Positions 17,275 through 24,503 of a stretch of DNA of 64,000 bases are shown piece by piece. Positions within the stretch are counted from its first letter, which is position 1. Every line of letters starts with the position of its first letter. The DNA is taken from NCBI GenBank assembly GCA_965116865.1, contig OZ220727.1, positions 2,232,001 through 2,296,000 of the forward strand. The letters run 5' to 3'. The position numbers and the translations under genes were made by a program. This stretch comes from Aldehydirespirator sp965116865. Lineage in GTDB: Bacteria; Actinomycetota; Acidimicrobiia; Acidimicrobiales; Aldehydirespiratoraceae. The notes below the pieces were generated by a model that did no database searches, was not told the DNA's origin, and worked only from the letters and a program-made list of their open reading frames with translations.

Positions 17275-17937
17275 TTGAACGACAGGGACGGAGAGCAGCC
17301 TCTGCGAGAAGTCATCGCAGACCGGCTTCGCTTGATGATTCTCAATGGGGAGCTGAAGCCGGGCCAGCGGCTGGTGGAAGTTCAGCTCGCGGAGCTGCTG
17401 GGGGTGAGCCGCAACCCGGTGCGTGAAGCCATGCGATCCTTGGAGGCCACCGGCCTGATCGAGGTCACCCCCCGGCGGGGCGCGTATGTCTCCATCATCG
17501 ACAAGTACGGGATTCACCACATCCAGCAGATCAGGATCCTGGTGGAGGGTTACGCCGTCGAGCAGGCGGCCAAGCTCCGCGATCCCGACAGCCTCGAACG
17601 GATCCGGCAGTGCGTGGAGGACGGCCGGCAGGCGACCGAGCGGGGGGACGCGGTCAAAGCCGCCGTGTGTCACCGGGATTTCTACATCGCGGTGGAGAAG
17701 GCAGCCGGGATCCCCTGCCTGCAGCAGGTGCTCGACCCGCTCCGCCAGCAGACCGAGCTGGTGTTCTCGGTGGTGACCGAGAGTCGCGGTGCGTTGACCT
17801 GGGACGAGCACGAAGCCATCTACAACGCGATAGCGGAAGGCAACCCCTCCGAGGCCGGGCAGCTGAGCCGCAAGCACATCATGAATGCTCTGGAGTCGTT
17901 CCAAGCTGCCGTCGGGGCACCGCTGGCGAGCCTCTGA
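17275..17937 (+). CDS. GntR-family regulator, FadR/FCD type
   Basis: The 220-residue protein has an N-terminal winged helix (EVIADRLRLMILNGELKPGQ, ELLGVSRNPVREAMRSLEATGLIEV, RRGAYVS) and a C-terminal all-helical FCD domain with the metal/effector-binding pattern H-R-D-F-Y...E-H-E-A-I-Y...H. FCD regulators sense small carboxylic acids and usually repress nearby catabolic genes. No obvious target operon is next to it. The TTG start is chosen because GGAGG lies 8 nt upstream; no ATG gives a complete DNA-binding domain. Confidence 0.9.
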   Translation: MNDRDGEQPLREVIADRLRLMILNGELKPGQRLVEVQLAELLGVSRNPVREAMRSLEATGLIEVTPRRGAYVSIIDKYGIHHIQQIRILVEGYAVEQAAKLRDPDSLERIRQCVEDGRQATERGDAVKAAVCHRDFYIAVEKAAGIPCLQQVLDPLRQQTELVFSVVTESRGALTWDEHEAIYNAIAEGNPSEAGQLSRKHIMNALESFQAAVGAPLASL

Positions 17938-18056
17938 ACAGACCCGACCGGCACGGCGGTGGACCGTCGCAGGATGGCCGACCGCCGACGTCGTGTCGTG
18001 GACGCCGAGAGACGTCCACGCGTCGAGGACACGCTTGTGGAGGAGCAGGGCGCGTG

Positions 18057-18215
18057 ATGGTGGTGCGTTCCGCCGTGCATCGACGGGGCATCAGGTTCCG
18101 GGTGTCGGTGCGGGCCCAGCCAGAGCTTGCCCGCACTGCCGATCTGGTCCTGTGCAAGACTCGCATCGCCGTGCTCGTCGACGGCTGCTACTGGCACGGA
18201 TACCCCGAGGCAGTG
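18057..18215 (+). pseudogene. Very short patch repair endonuclease (Vsr) remnant
   Basis: The frame reads VVRSAVHRRGIRFRVSV, then ARTADLVL and VLVDGCYWHGYPE. These are the Vsr blocks: helix and strand before the catalytic Asp (in ADLV) and the zinc/catalytic D-G-C-F-W-H segment. Both the N-terminal region and the C-terminal half are missing, and the frame runs into sequence of the neighbouring tnpB remnant. Vsr nicks T:G mismatches created by cytosine methylation, so a Dcm-type methylase probably once accompanied it. It is not functional as it stands. Confidence 0.7.
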
Positions 18216-18229
18216 GCCGACCGAGTCCA

Positions 18230-19190
18230 GGAGGCGGTGCAGTCGACCCTCTCAAGTCGGCGCTGCTTGCTGTGGCGTCGGCTGCCTTCGGTCTTGTCGG
18301 CCATCGACTGCTGCAGGCGCTTGGCCTGCGCGTGGCGGCGCCGGTTGGCGCGCCGCTGCTCCTCTGAGGCGTAGCGTCCGTGGGCGGCGCCGTCGCTGCG
18401 CACCAGCGCGGTCTCCACGCCCCAGTCGCATCCCAGGGACTGCTCGGGCGAGGTGACCGGCTCCGGTGCTGGAGCGGCGGCTCGGCACAGGAAGTGGACA
18501 TGGTACTTGCGGGGCTCGGGCCGGGTCCGCCGAGTGACTCTGCCCGCGGTGTCGGTGACGTCTGTGATATGCACCGCCCCCGACCAGGTGAGGTTGTGCT
18601 CCGGATGGCGATGCAGCGCTAGGACGTCGTCGACTGTGTCGATGCCGTCCGGCAGCGGCACCTCGGTGCCGCCGGGCAGGCGCAGCACGCCGTCGCGCAC
18701 GACGCAGCCGTCGAGGACCGCCAGAGCGGGCCCTGAGCGGCCCTCGACGTCCTTGCGGGACCGGAACAGGCGCCTCTCGCCTTTGGCGGTGTGCGCCAGC
18801 AGGCGCTTGTCGGCCTTCGCCTCAGCCGCCGCAGCCTTGTGGGCGGTGTCGGCGAGGCTCCGCAGCCGGCGGCGGACTCGACCGTCGAGGCCCTCGACGC
18901 GACCGACCGCTGCGCGCAGCTTCTTCAACGCAGCGTTGAACGACTCCAGCGCATCGTCGGCCTCAGCCGTCGCCGCGCTGATCGCCTCGGCGCGCTCGTC
19001 GACTGTCATCGACACCAGCGCCGTGTCGGGCCGCTCCGGCCGCAGATGCGCGGCTGCCTTGTCGCCGCTGTCGGCCAGCGCGACTCGTCGGCGGCTGAGG
19101 GAGCGGTATGCCGCCAACGCCTCGGCCATGAGTTCGGCTTGCGCCGTCGCCGTCCCGTCGCCGAGCCCCTCCGCGGCCGCACCCAACGCG
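18230..19190 (-). pseudogene. TnpB (RuvC-like transposon nuclease) remnant
   Basis: The minus-strand frame has a charged helical region, a K-R-L-L-A-H stretch, R-L-F-R-S-R-K-D-V-E-G-R-S-G-P, a W-S-G-A-V-H-I strand, and Q-S-L-G-C-D-W-G-V-E-T-A-L-V, the RuvC-I strand with its catalytic Asp, followed by the basic helix RRHAQAKRLQQSM. The sequence breaks just after this helix; the RuvC-II Glu, zinc ribbon and RuvC-III are missing. It is a truncated TnpB, possibly a decayed partner of an IS607 or IS200/IS605 element. The N-terminal limit is approximate. Confidence 0.6.
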
Positions 19191-19199
19191 GCGAACGCC

Positions 19200-19466
19200 T
19201 CACAGGTAGATGCTCCTGCCGCTCCCCCTGTGCCCACTGATCTGCTCGGCGAATCCCTCGCTGAGCCGGACGAACAGCTCGCCGGAGAACACCGTGCTGC
19301 ACAGCAACCCGTCGCTGCACAGCAACCCGTCGTAGACGATGATCGTGCCGTTCGCGAAGTCCTTCTCCCGAAGGATCTTGAACAGGACCGCCCACTCCAT
19401 GAGCTCGCGGTAGACCTGCACCCACGACGGGCTCGTCGGCCTCCCGTCGTCATTGCTGTGGATCAT
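19200..19466 (-). pseudogene. NurA-like nuclease domain fragment
   Basis: The frame contains VYRELMEWAVLFKILREKDFA, then I-I-V-Y-D-G-L-L and S-T-V-F-S-G-E-L-F-V-R-L. This resembles the middle of NurA-domain proteins (ELVEWA...YDGLLRSKVF.G.LF..), 5'-3' nucleases in DNA end processing. It lacks the catalytic N-terminus and most of the C-terminus. An 18-bp tandem duplication has doubled the hexapeptide D-G-L-L-C-S. The family call is moderate; that it is a fragment is clear from its size and its neighbours, which are also remnants. Confidence 0.45.
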
Positions 19467-19552
19467 GCGACTCGGCGCAACAACGCAGGCACGCCATGCA
19501 AGGCATTGCCGATTCGTACGGCGCCGGTCGGCCGCCGCCGTACGCTTCCTTC

Positions 19553-19996
19553 ATGACAACCATCACAGCCGATGTCCGAATCGAGCCCGGCACCGAGTTC
19601 TCGGTGGAGCTTCGGTCAGGATCCCACCTGTGGCGCGCCGACGAACCCGTCGACGTCGGGGGGGCCGACACCGGTCCCAACCCCTACGAACTGCTGCTGT
19701 CGTCGGTGGCCGCCTGCACGTGCATCACGGTGGCGATGTACTGCCGGCGCAGGGGATGGAGCCTGCACTCGGTCTCGGCCTCCTACACCCACGACCGGGT
19801 CCACGCCGACGACTGCGACGACTGCGACTCGGAAGCGTCGGGCCGCATCGACCGGGTCCGCAGCCAGATCTTCATCGAGGGCGACTTCGACGACAACCAG
19901 CGGGCCCGCCTGGCCGACATCGCCCGGCGCTGCCCGGTACACAAGACCCTGGAGCAGGGCATCGCCTTCACCACCGAAGCCGTGTTCGCCGGCTGA
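19553..19996 (+). CDS. OsmC/Ohr-family protein
   Basis: A 147-residue OsmC-like protein. It has the family helix with the first redox Cys (NPYELLLSSVAACTCITV, near residue 60) and the second Cys in C-P-V-H-K-T-L near 128. OsmC/Ohr proteins reduce organic hydroperoxides with a Cys pair and a dithiol reductant. An acidic insert (HADDCDDCDSE) is unusual. TACGCT ends 6 nt before the ATG, so the message may be leaderless. The family is clear; the peroxide substrate is inferred. Confidence 0.88.
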   Translation: MTTITADVRIEPGTEFSVELRSGSHLWRADEPVDVGGADTGPNPYELLLSSVAACTCITVAMYCRRRGWSLHSVSASYTHDRVHADDCDDCDSEASGRIDRVRSQIFIEGDFDDNQRARLADIARRCPVHKTLEQGIAFTTEAVFAG

Positions 19997-20099
19997 CCCT
20001 ACGACCCGCTCACGGCCGGCAGCGCGTCCACGGAGGCCGCGGTCGCCAGGCGACGCACGCGACTAGTCTTCCGACCGCAGGCGGACGGAGGCAGGCACT

Positions 20100-21245
20100 A
20101 TGCAAGAGCCGGTGTGGACAATAGGCGTCGAGGAGGAGTACCTGCTCGTGGAGCGTGAGACAGGTACCCTCATCACCAAGCAGCCTCCAAGCTTGCTGGA
20201 GAAGGTAGCCGACCTGCGCCACGGTCTCGTGGCCAGGGAGCTGTTCAGCTCGCAGATCGAGATCGGCACAGACGTCTGCGCCGACGTGAAGTCGTTGCGC
20301 GACGAAATAAAACTGCTGCGCCTGGCCGTGGCCGAGGCCGCCGCAGAGCACGGAATGGCGCCCATCGCGGCGTCGGCGCACCCGTTCGCGAGGTGGCACT
20401 CGCAGAAGTACACCGAAGCGGAGCGCTACCAGGCCCTCACCACAGACCTGCAGGCCGTGACTCGGCGGCTGCTCATCTCCGGGATGCACGTCCATGTCGG
20501 GATCGAGGACCCCGAACTGCGCATCGACCTGATGGACCAGGCCGCATACTTCCTGCCCCATCTGCTGGCCCTGTCGACCTCGTCGCCGTTCTGGGAGGGA
20601 CGCGACACCGGCCTCAAATGCTACCGCCTGACGGTGGGCGAGGCCCTGCCCCGCAGCGGATTCCCGGAGAAGTTCAGTTCATGGTCGGACTTCAAGCGCC
20701 ATGTGGACGTGCTGGTGCGAGCCGGAATAATCGAGGACTCGACCATGGTGTGGTGGCACATACGACCGTCGGAGCACTACCCCACCGTGGAGATGCGGGT
20801 GACCGACCTGCCCACCAGGATGGACGACACGATCGCGTTGGCTGCCCTGTACGTCTGCCTGCTGAGGATGCTGTGGCGACTCAAACTGGAGAACCGCCGG
20901 TGGCGGAGCTACGCCAACTTCCTGCTCTCGGAGAACCTGTGGCGAGCGGAGCGCTACGGGACCGGCGGAGAGCTGATGGACTTCGGCAAGGGCGTGCTGG
21001 TGCCCTTCAGCGAGTTGCTGGACGAGTTGATCGAGTTGGTCATGCCCGACGCCGAAGCCCTCGACTGCGTGGCCGAGATCCAGCACACCCGCACAATATG
21101 CGAGCAAGGCACCTCCGCCGACCGCCAGCTCGCGGTGTATCGCGGGGCGATCGAGGAGGGCGCCACCGAGGACGAGGCTCTCAGAGCCGTCGTCGAAGCG
21201 CTCATCGCCGACACGGTCACGGTCTCGGAGGCCGCGGGCTGCTAG
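20100..21245 (+). CDS. Carboxylate-amine ligase, YbdK/GCS2 family
   Basis: The 381-residue protein starts TIGVEEEYLLVE, the ATP-grasp-like GCS2 signature. It continues with ELFSSQIEIGTDVCAD, ISGMHVHVGIEDPELRIDLM and WWHIRPSEHYPTVEMRVTDLPT, the metal- and substrate-binding blocks of YbdK-type gamma-glutamylcysteine ligases. Members have weak glutamate-cysteine ligase activity; the actual substrate is often unknown. A GGAGG lies about 8 nt before the ATG, and TAGTCT about 35 nt upstream could be the -10. Confidence 0.88.
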   Translation: MQEPVWTIGVEEEYLLVERETGTLITKQPPSLLEKVADLRHGLVARELFSSQIEIGTDVCADVKSLRDEIKLLRLAVAEAAAEHGMAPIAASAHPFARWHSQKYTEAERYQALTTDLQAVTRRLLISGMHVHVGIEDPELRIDLMDQAAYFLPHLLALSTSSPFWEGRDTGLKCYRLTVGEALPRSGFPEKFSSWSDFKRHVDVLVRAGIIEDSTMVWWHIRPSEHYPTVEMRVTDLPTRMDDTIALAALYVCLLRMLWRLKLENRRWRSYANFLLSENLWRAERYGTGGELMDFGKGVLVPFSELLDELIELVMPDAEALDCVAEIQHTRTICEQGTSADRQLAVYRGAIEEGATEDEALRAVVEALIADTVTVSEAAGC

Positions 21246-21264
21246 CCCGCGATGCACAGAATTC

Positions 21265-21519
21265 ATGGCCGGAGCAGTGGCGATGACAGTCGTGCTGGTG
21301 GCGCTGTTCCCGGTGGCCGTGTCGATCGGCAGCGGGATCCTGGCCGCTGCGCTGGGCAGCCTCCTCAAGGCCGACTCCGATACCGCCAACCGCAGCGACA
21401 ACGGCCCCAACGAGTACCTGGACCTGGCCCTCAAAGAGGCTGAGACCGGCTATCCGCACCGGCCCGAGACACCGTCGCTGCGCGCCGGGCTCCAGTCGAG
21501 GATCCCGTCGGCCAGGTAG
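21265..21519 (+). CDS. Small single-pass membrane protein
   Basis: The 84-residue product has one hydrophobic helix (about residues 3-33, TVVLVALFPVAVSIGSGILA) followed by a soluble tail that may include NEYLDLALKEAETGY. It resembles short membrane proteins common in this class of actinobacteria, but I cannot name it. The last 30 residues overlap the 3' end of the convergent dehydrogenase gene and look less conserved, so the natural C-terminus may have been altered. An alternative ATG lies at 21283. Confidence 0.5.
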   Translation: MAGAVAMTVVLVALFPVAVSIGSGILAAALGSLLKADSDTANRSDNGPNEYLDLALKEAETGYPHRPETPSLRAGLQSRIPSAR

Positions 21520-23095
21520 CCGGACAGCCGCGGTCGATCCATACCGCGGCGGCTGCCGCGGCGAGCACGGCGTCGCTGCCGTTCACGGGCTCGGAGCCGT
21601 CGTCGATCACCTCGATCCTCACCGTCGGCATGTCGGCCGCGCTCACGATCCCTAGGGAGCGGACCGTCAGATCATGGACCACGCCGTCGGGATCAACGCC
21701 GAGCGACTCGCTGGTCACCCACGAGTAAGCCATGTGGGCCGCACCAGCGCAGTAGGACCGCAGGACGGTCTCGTCGAGGGCCCGACCTGCCCTCACTGTC
21801 ACGCTGATCGTGCCGTCGGGCTCGACCCCGGCCGTGGCAGAGCCCCCGCCTGGGCAGGTGATCCAACCGACCTCCCCCCTGACCGCGGCCAGCAGCGCCG
21901 CGGCCTCGACCCAGCCCGCGCCCCGCAGCTGCGCCGAGGTGGGCGGCCCGGGCAGGTCGACCTCTGTGACAGCAAGGTCCGGCGACTGGGACCGGACCGC
22001 CTCGCGGATGCCCGCCGTGCGGGCCACGACGACCTCGCCGGTGCCGTCGGGCCGGACGCCCGCGGCCAGGGGCGGCCGCTTAGGACCGAACTCGACGGTG
22101 TCGGGGCGGGACCAAAGCACCCGTACCGGCCGGCCGTGACGGTCGGCGAGCCGGCGGGCGGCCTGCACCACCGGCGAATGGAGCTTCCCGCCGAAAGCGC
22201 CGCCGTTGCCGAGTGGCGAGGCCGGCTCGCCGCCAGGCTCGCACCAGGCCGCGTCCGTCTCAAGGTATCCGGGATCGGTCCAGTTGGTTCGCAGGGTGAC
22301 GGCCCAGTCCCCTGTCGGCACTTCCAACGGCGGTTCCCATCGGGCTGTCGTGCGCCGGCCCGGAGTCCGGCCTGCGAGCCTGCGCGCCTCCACAGCGGTC
22401 GCCGCAACCACCCAGCCGTCGTCGTCAGCAGCCTCGCAGTCAGTGCCCGCGCGCACGGCCGTCAAGGTGCCGGCCGGGGCCGTGTCGTCTGCGAATCCAC
22501 CCAACCCGAGCGACACCTCGGACCCGGTCGCCTGCCGCGTGCGCCCTTCGATGGTCGCCCTCCGGTCGGCGGCGGCTCTCCGGTGCTCGTCGAGGCGCCC
22601 AGCGTCGTGGCGCGTCCCGCCGGCCAGGCGAGGGTAGGCCTCCCAGGCGTCGAGAATGGGGTGCCACCCCGTGCAGCGGCACAGATGGGCGGCCAGGGCT
22701 CGGGCCGCGACGCCGCGGTCGTCGTGGTCTGCGCCCTTGGCTCGCAGCCCGGCGAAGCGGCAGATGATCCCCGGGGTGCAGAACCCGCACTGGCTGCCGC
22801 CAGTGGCCGCGAAAGCTCGAGCCCAGCCGTCGCGCACGCCGGCGTCGAGGCCCTCGAGGGTGGTGACGGCGCGGCCTTGCACTCGCCGGGCAGGCGTGAC
22901 GCAGGCCGCCCTGGGCTGTCCGTCGACCAGCACGGTGCAGCAGCCGCACTGGCCCTGGGGACTGCACCCGTCCTTCACCGAGCGCACCCCGAGCTGCTCG
23001 CGCAGCACGTCCAGCAGCGTCAGGCCCTCCTCGGTCACCGCCACCGCGGCACCGTCGACGACCAGTTCGAACCCGTGAACGGGCGACGATGCCAT
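21431..23095 (-). CDS. Compact xanthine-dehydrogenase-like protein ([2Fe-2S] plus molybdopterin domain)
   Basis: Residues 1-85 are a plant-type [2Fe-2S] domain (D-G-C-S-P-Q-G-Q-C-G-C-C, then C). Residues 90-160 are the second, helical [2Fe-2S] domain (Q-C-G-F-C-T-P-G-I and H-L-C-R-C-T-G-W-H). From about 215 a molybdopterin-type domain follows with G-N-G-G-A-F-G-G-K. Typical large subunits are about 750 residues; only about 330 are present, so this is either a compact fused enzyme or a degenerate one, and the substrate is unknown. The last 35 residues run into atypical sequence. TAGCCT ends 9 nt before the ATG, and a MITE is inserted at the CTAG overlapping that hexamer. Confidence 0.7.
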   Translation of the reverse strand: MASSPVHGFELVVDGAAVAVTEEGLTLLDVLREQLGVRSVKDGCSPQGQCGCCTVLVDGQPRAACVTPARRVQGRAVTTLEGLDAGVRDGWARAFAATGGSQCGFCTPGIICRFAGLRAKGADHDDRGVAARALAAHLCRCTGWHPILDAWEAYPRLAGGTRHDAGRLDEHRRAAADRRATIEGRTRQATGSEVSLGLGGFADDTAPAGTLTAVRAGTDCEAADDDGWVVAATAVEARRLAGRTPGRRTTARWEPPLEVPTGDWAVTLRTNWTDPGYLETDAAWCEPGGEPASPLGNGGAFGGKLHSPVVQAARRLADRHGRPVRVLWSRPDTVEFGPKRPPLAAGVRPDGTGEVVVARTAGIREAVRSQSPDLAVTEVDLPGPPTSAQLRGAGWVEAAALLAAVRGEVGWITCPGGGSATAGVEPDGTISVTVRAGRALDETVLRSYCAGAAHMAYSWVTSESLGVDPDGVVHDLTVRSLGIVSAADMPTVRIEVIDDGSEPVNGSDAVLAAAAAAVWIDRGCPATWPTGSSTGARRAATVSRAGADSRSQPL

Positions 23096-23111
23096 GACGC
23101 GGCCAGGCTAG

Positions 23112-23204
23112 TGGTCCGTCGCTGAAATGATCGGGGCGTCCGGAGCGCTCCCAAGCAGGGTCTCGGTCCTGCTGCGCTGCCCTAGCCATTTCGACGACAC
23201 AGCA
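23112..23204. mobile_element. 93-bp MITE, copy 1
   Basis: The termini TGGTCCGTCG-CTGAAATG and TGCTGTGTCGTCGAAATG (right end reversed) are imperfect inverted repeats. The element is flanked by CTAG on both sides (23108-23111 and 23205-23208), a 4-bp target duplication. The interior holds GGAGCGCTCC and an AAGCAGG/CCTGCTG hairpin, and no coding capacity. An identical-length copy lies at 28567-28659, while the same site is empty in the unit at 27400. Confidence 0.85.
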
Positions 23205-23214
23205 CTAGAGCGAC

Positions 23215-23245
23215 TCCGACGGGCCGGCACCGCCGTAACGCCGGC
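23215..23245. promoter_or_regulatory. Conserved hairpin in the leader region of the membrane coiled-coil genes
   Basis: GGCCGGC...GCCGGCC forms a 7-bp stem around an 11-nt loop about 100 nt upstream of the ATG. It recurs in all four units (one has a base change in the stem near 27416). It could be a terminator for the divergent side or a regulatory element. Confidence 0.4.
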
Positions 23246-23328
23246 CGAATCAAGGGCTATCTCATTCGTCAAGCTATTTCATGAGTTTTGAGGTTGCTCC
23301 GTGGCACAGGGCCTGCTAGCATTCCAGC

Positions 23329-23805
23329 ATGGATTCGATCACACTCACGGGCCTGGCCGCGATCGTCGCGGCGGTCGTCGGCCCGATGCTGGGCTGCGTC
23401 CTCGTGATGATGCGCTACCAGCACAAGGACAACGTCAAGACCCACGACCTCATCGGCGAGGCACGTCAAGAGACCCGCGACCTGATCGCCGGATCCGAGA
23501 AAGAGACCCGCGACCTGATCGCCGGATCCGAGAAAGAGACCCGCGACCTGATCGCCGGATCCGAGAAAGAGACCCGCGACCTGATCGCCGGATCCGAGAA
23601 AGAGACCCGCGACCTGATCGCCGGATCCGAGAAAGAGACCCGCAAACTGATCGAGCTCCACGGACGGGAGCACAGCAAGCGGCTCGACAAGGTGGTCAGC
23701 AGCGTCATCGACTCGCGGGAGCGGCTCGCCCGCATCGAGGGACACCTCGGAATCGGCTCGCGCCCCGCGGGCAAGACGGACTCGGACGAAGCCGAGGCGG
23801 CGTGA
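23329..23805 (+). CDS. Membrane-anchored hendecad coiled-coil protein, five repeats
   Basis: The 158-residue product has an N-terminal transmembrane helix (residues 4-27, LTGLAAIVAAVVGPMLGCVL), a basic/polar neck (RYQHKDNVKTHD), then five copies of the 11-residue unit E-T-R-D-L-I-A-G-S-E-K. A helical tail (RLDKVVSSVIDSRERLARIEGHL) and a disordered acidic end follow. Eleven-residue periodicity fits a right-handed coiled coil, so a membrane-tethered rod is likely. Function is unknown. TAGCAT ends 6 nt before the ATG (leaderless). Its 3' end overlaps a convergent [2Fe-2S] gene copy. Confidence 0.85.
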   Translation: MDSITLTGLAAIVAAVVGPMLGCVLVMMRYQHKDNVKTHDLIGEARQETRDLIAGSEKETRDLIAGSEKETRDLIAGSEKETRDLIAGSEKETRDLIAGSEKETRKLIELHGREHSKRLDKVVSSVIDSRERLARIEGHLGIGSRPAGKTDSDEAEAA

Positions 23806-24487
23806 ACGGGCGGGACTGCGCTAGCTGAAGCTCTGGACCCGCGCGCACGGCCGTCAAGGTGCCGGCCGGGGCCGTGTCGTCTGCGAATCCACCCAACCCG
23901 AGCGACACCTCGGACCCGGTCGCCTGCCGCGTGCGCCCTTCGATGGTCGCCCTCCGGTCGGCGGCGGCTCTCCGGTGCTCGTCGAGGCGCCCAGCGTCGT
24001 GGCGCGTCCCGCCGGCCAGGCGAGGGTAGGCCTCCCAGGCGTCGAGAATGGGGTGCCACCCCGTGCAGCGGCACAGATGGGCGGCCAGGGCTCGGGCCGC
24101 GACGCCGCGGTCGTCGTGGTCTGCGCCCTTGGCTCGCAGCCCGGCGAAGCGGCAGATGATCCCCGGGGTGCAGAACCCGCACTGGCTGCCGCCAGTGGCC
24201 GCGAAAGCTCGAGCCCAGCCGTCACGCACGCCGGCGTCGAGGCCCTCGAGGGTGGTGACGGCGCGGCCTTGCACTCGCCGGGCAGGCGTGACGCAGGCCG
24301 CCCTGGGCTGTCCGTCGACCAGCACGGTGCAACAGCCGCACTGGCCCTGGGGACTGCACCCGTCCTTCACCGAGCGCACCCCGAGCTGCTCGCGCAGCAC
24401 GTCCAGCAGCGTCAGGCCCTCCTCGGTCACCGCCACCGCGGCACCGTCGACGACCAGTTCGAACCCGTGAACGGGCGACGATGCCAT
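23705..24487 (-). CDS. Stand-alone [2Fe-2S] module copy (second unit)
   Basis: This 260-residue frame is nearly identical to the first 217 residues of the dehydrogenase at 21431-23095. It keeps both [2Fe-2S] domains with all eight cysteines and the whole linker, then diverges at the duplication junction into 43 residues read antisense through the membrane coiled-coil gene. It lacks the molybdopterin domain. A complete CoxS-like small subunit is thus encoded and may fold, although no partner subunit is next to it. It could equally be an inert by-product. An IS1380 element separates it from its native upstream region. Confidence 0.6.
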   Translation of the reverse strand: MASSPVHGFELVVDGAAVAVTEEGLTLLDVLREQLGVRSVKDGCSPQGQCGCCTVLVDGQPRAACVTPARRVQGRAVTTLEGLDAGVRDGWARAFAATGGSQCGFCTPGIICRFAGLRAKGADHDDRGVAARALAAHLCRCTGWHPILDAWEAYPRLAGGTRHDAGRLDEHRRAAADRRATIEGRTRQATGSEVSLGLGGFADDTAPAGTLTAVRAGPELQLAQSRPFTPPRLRPSPSCPRGASRFRGVPRCGRAAPASR

Positions 24488-24503
24488 GACGCGGCCAGGC
24501 TAG

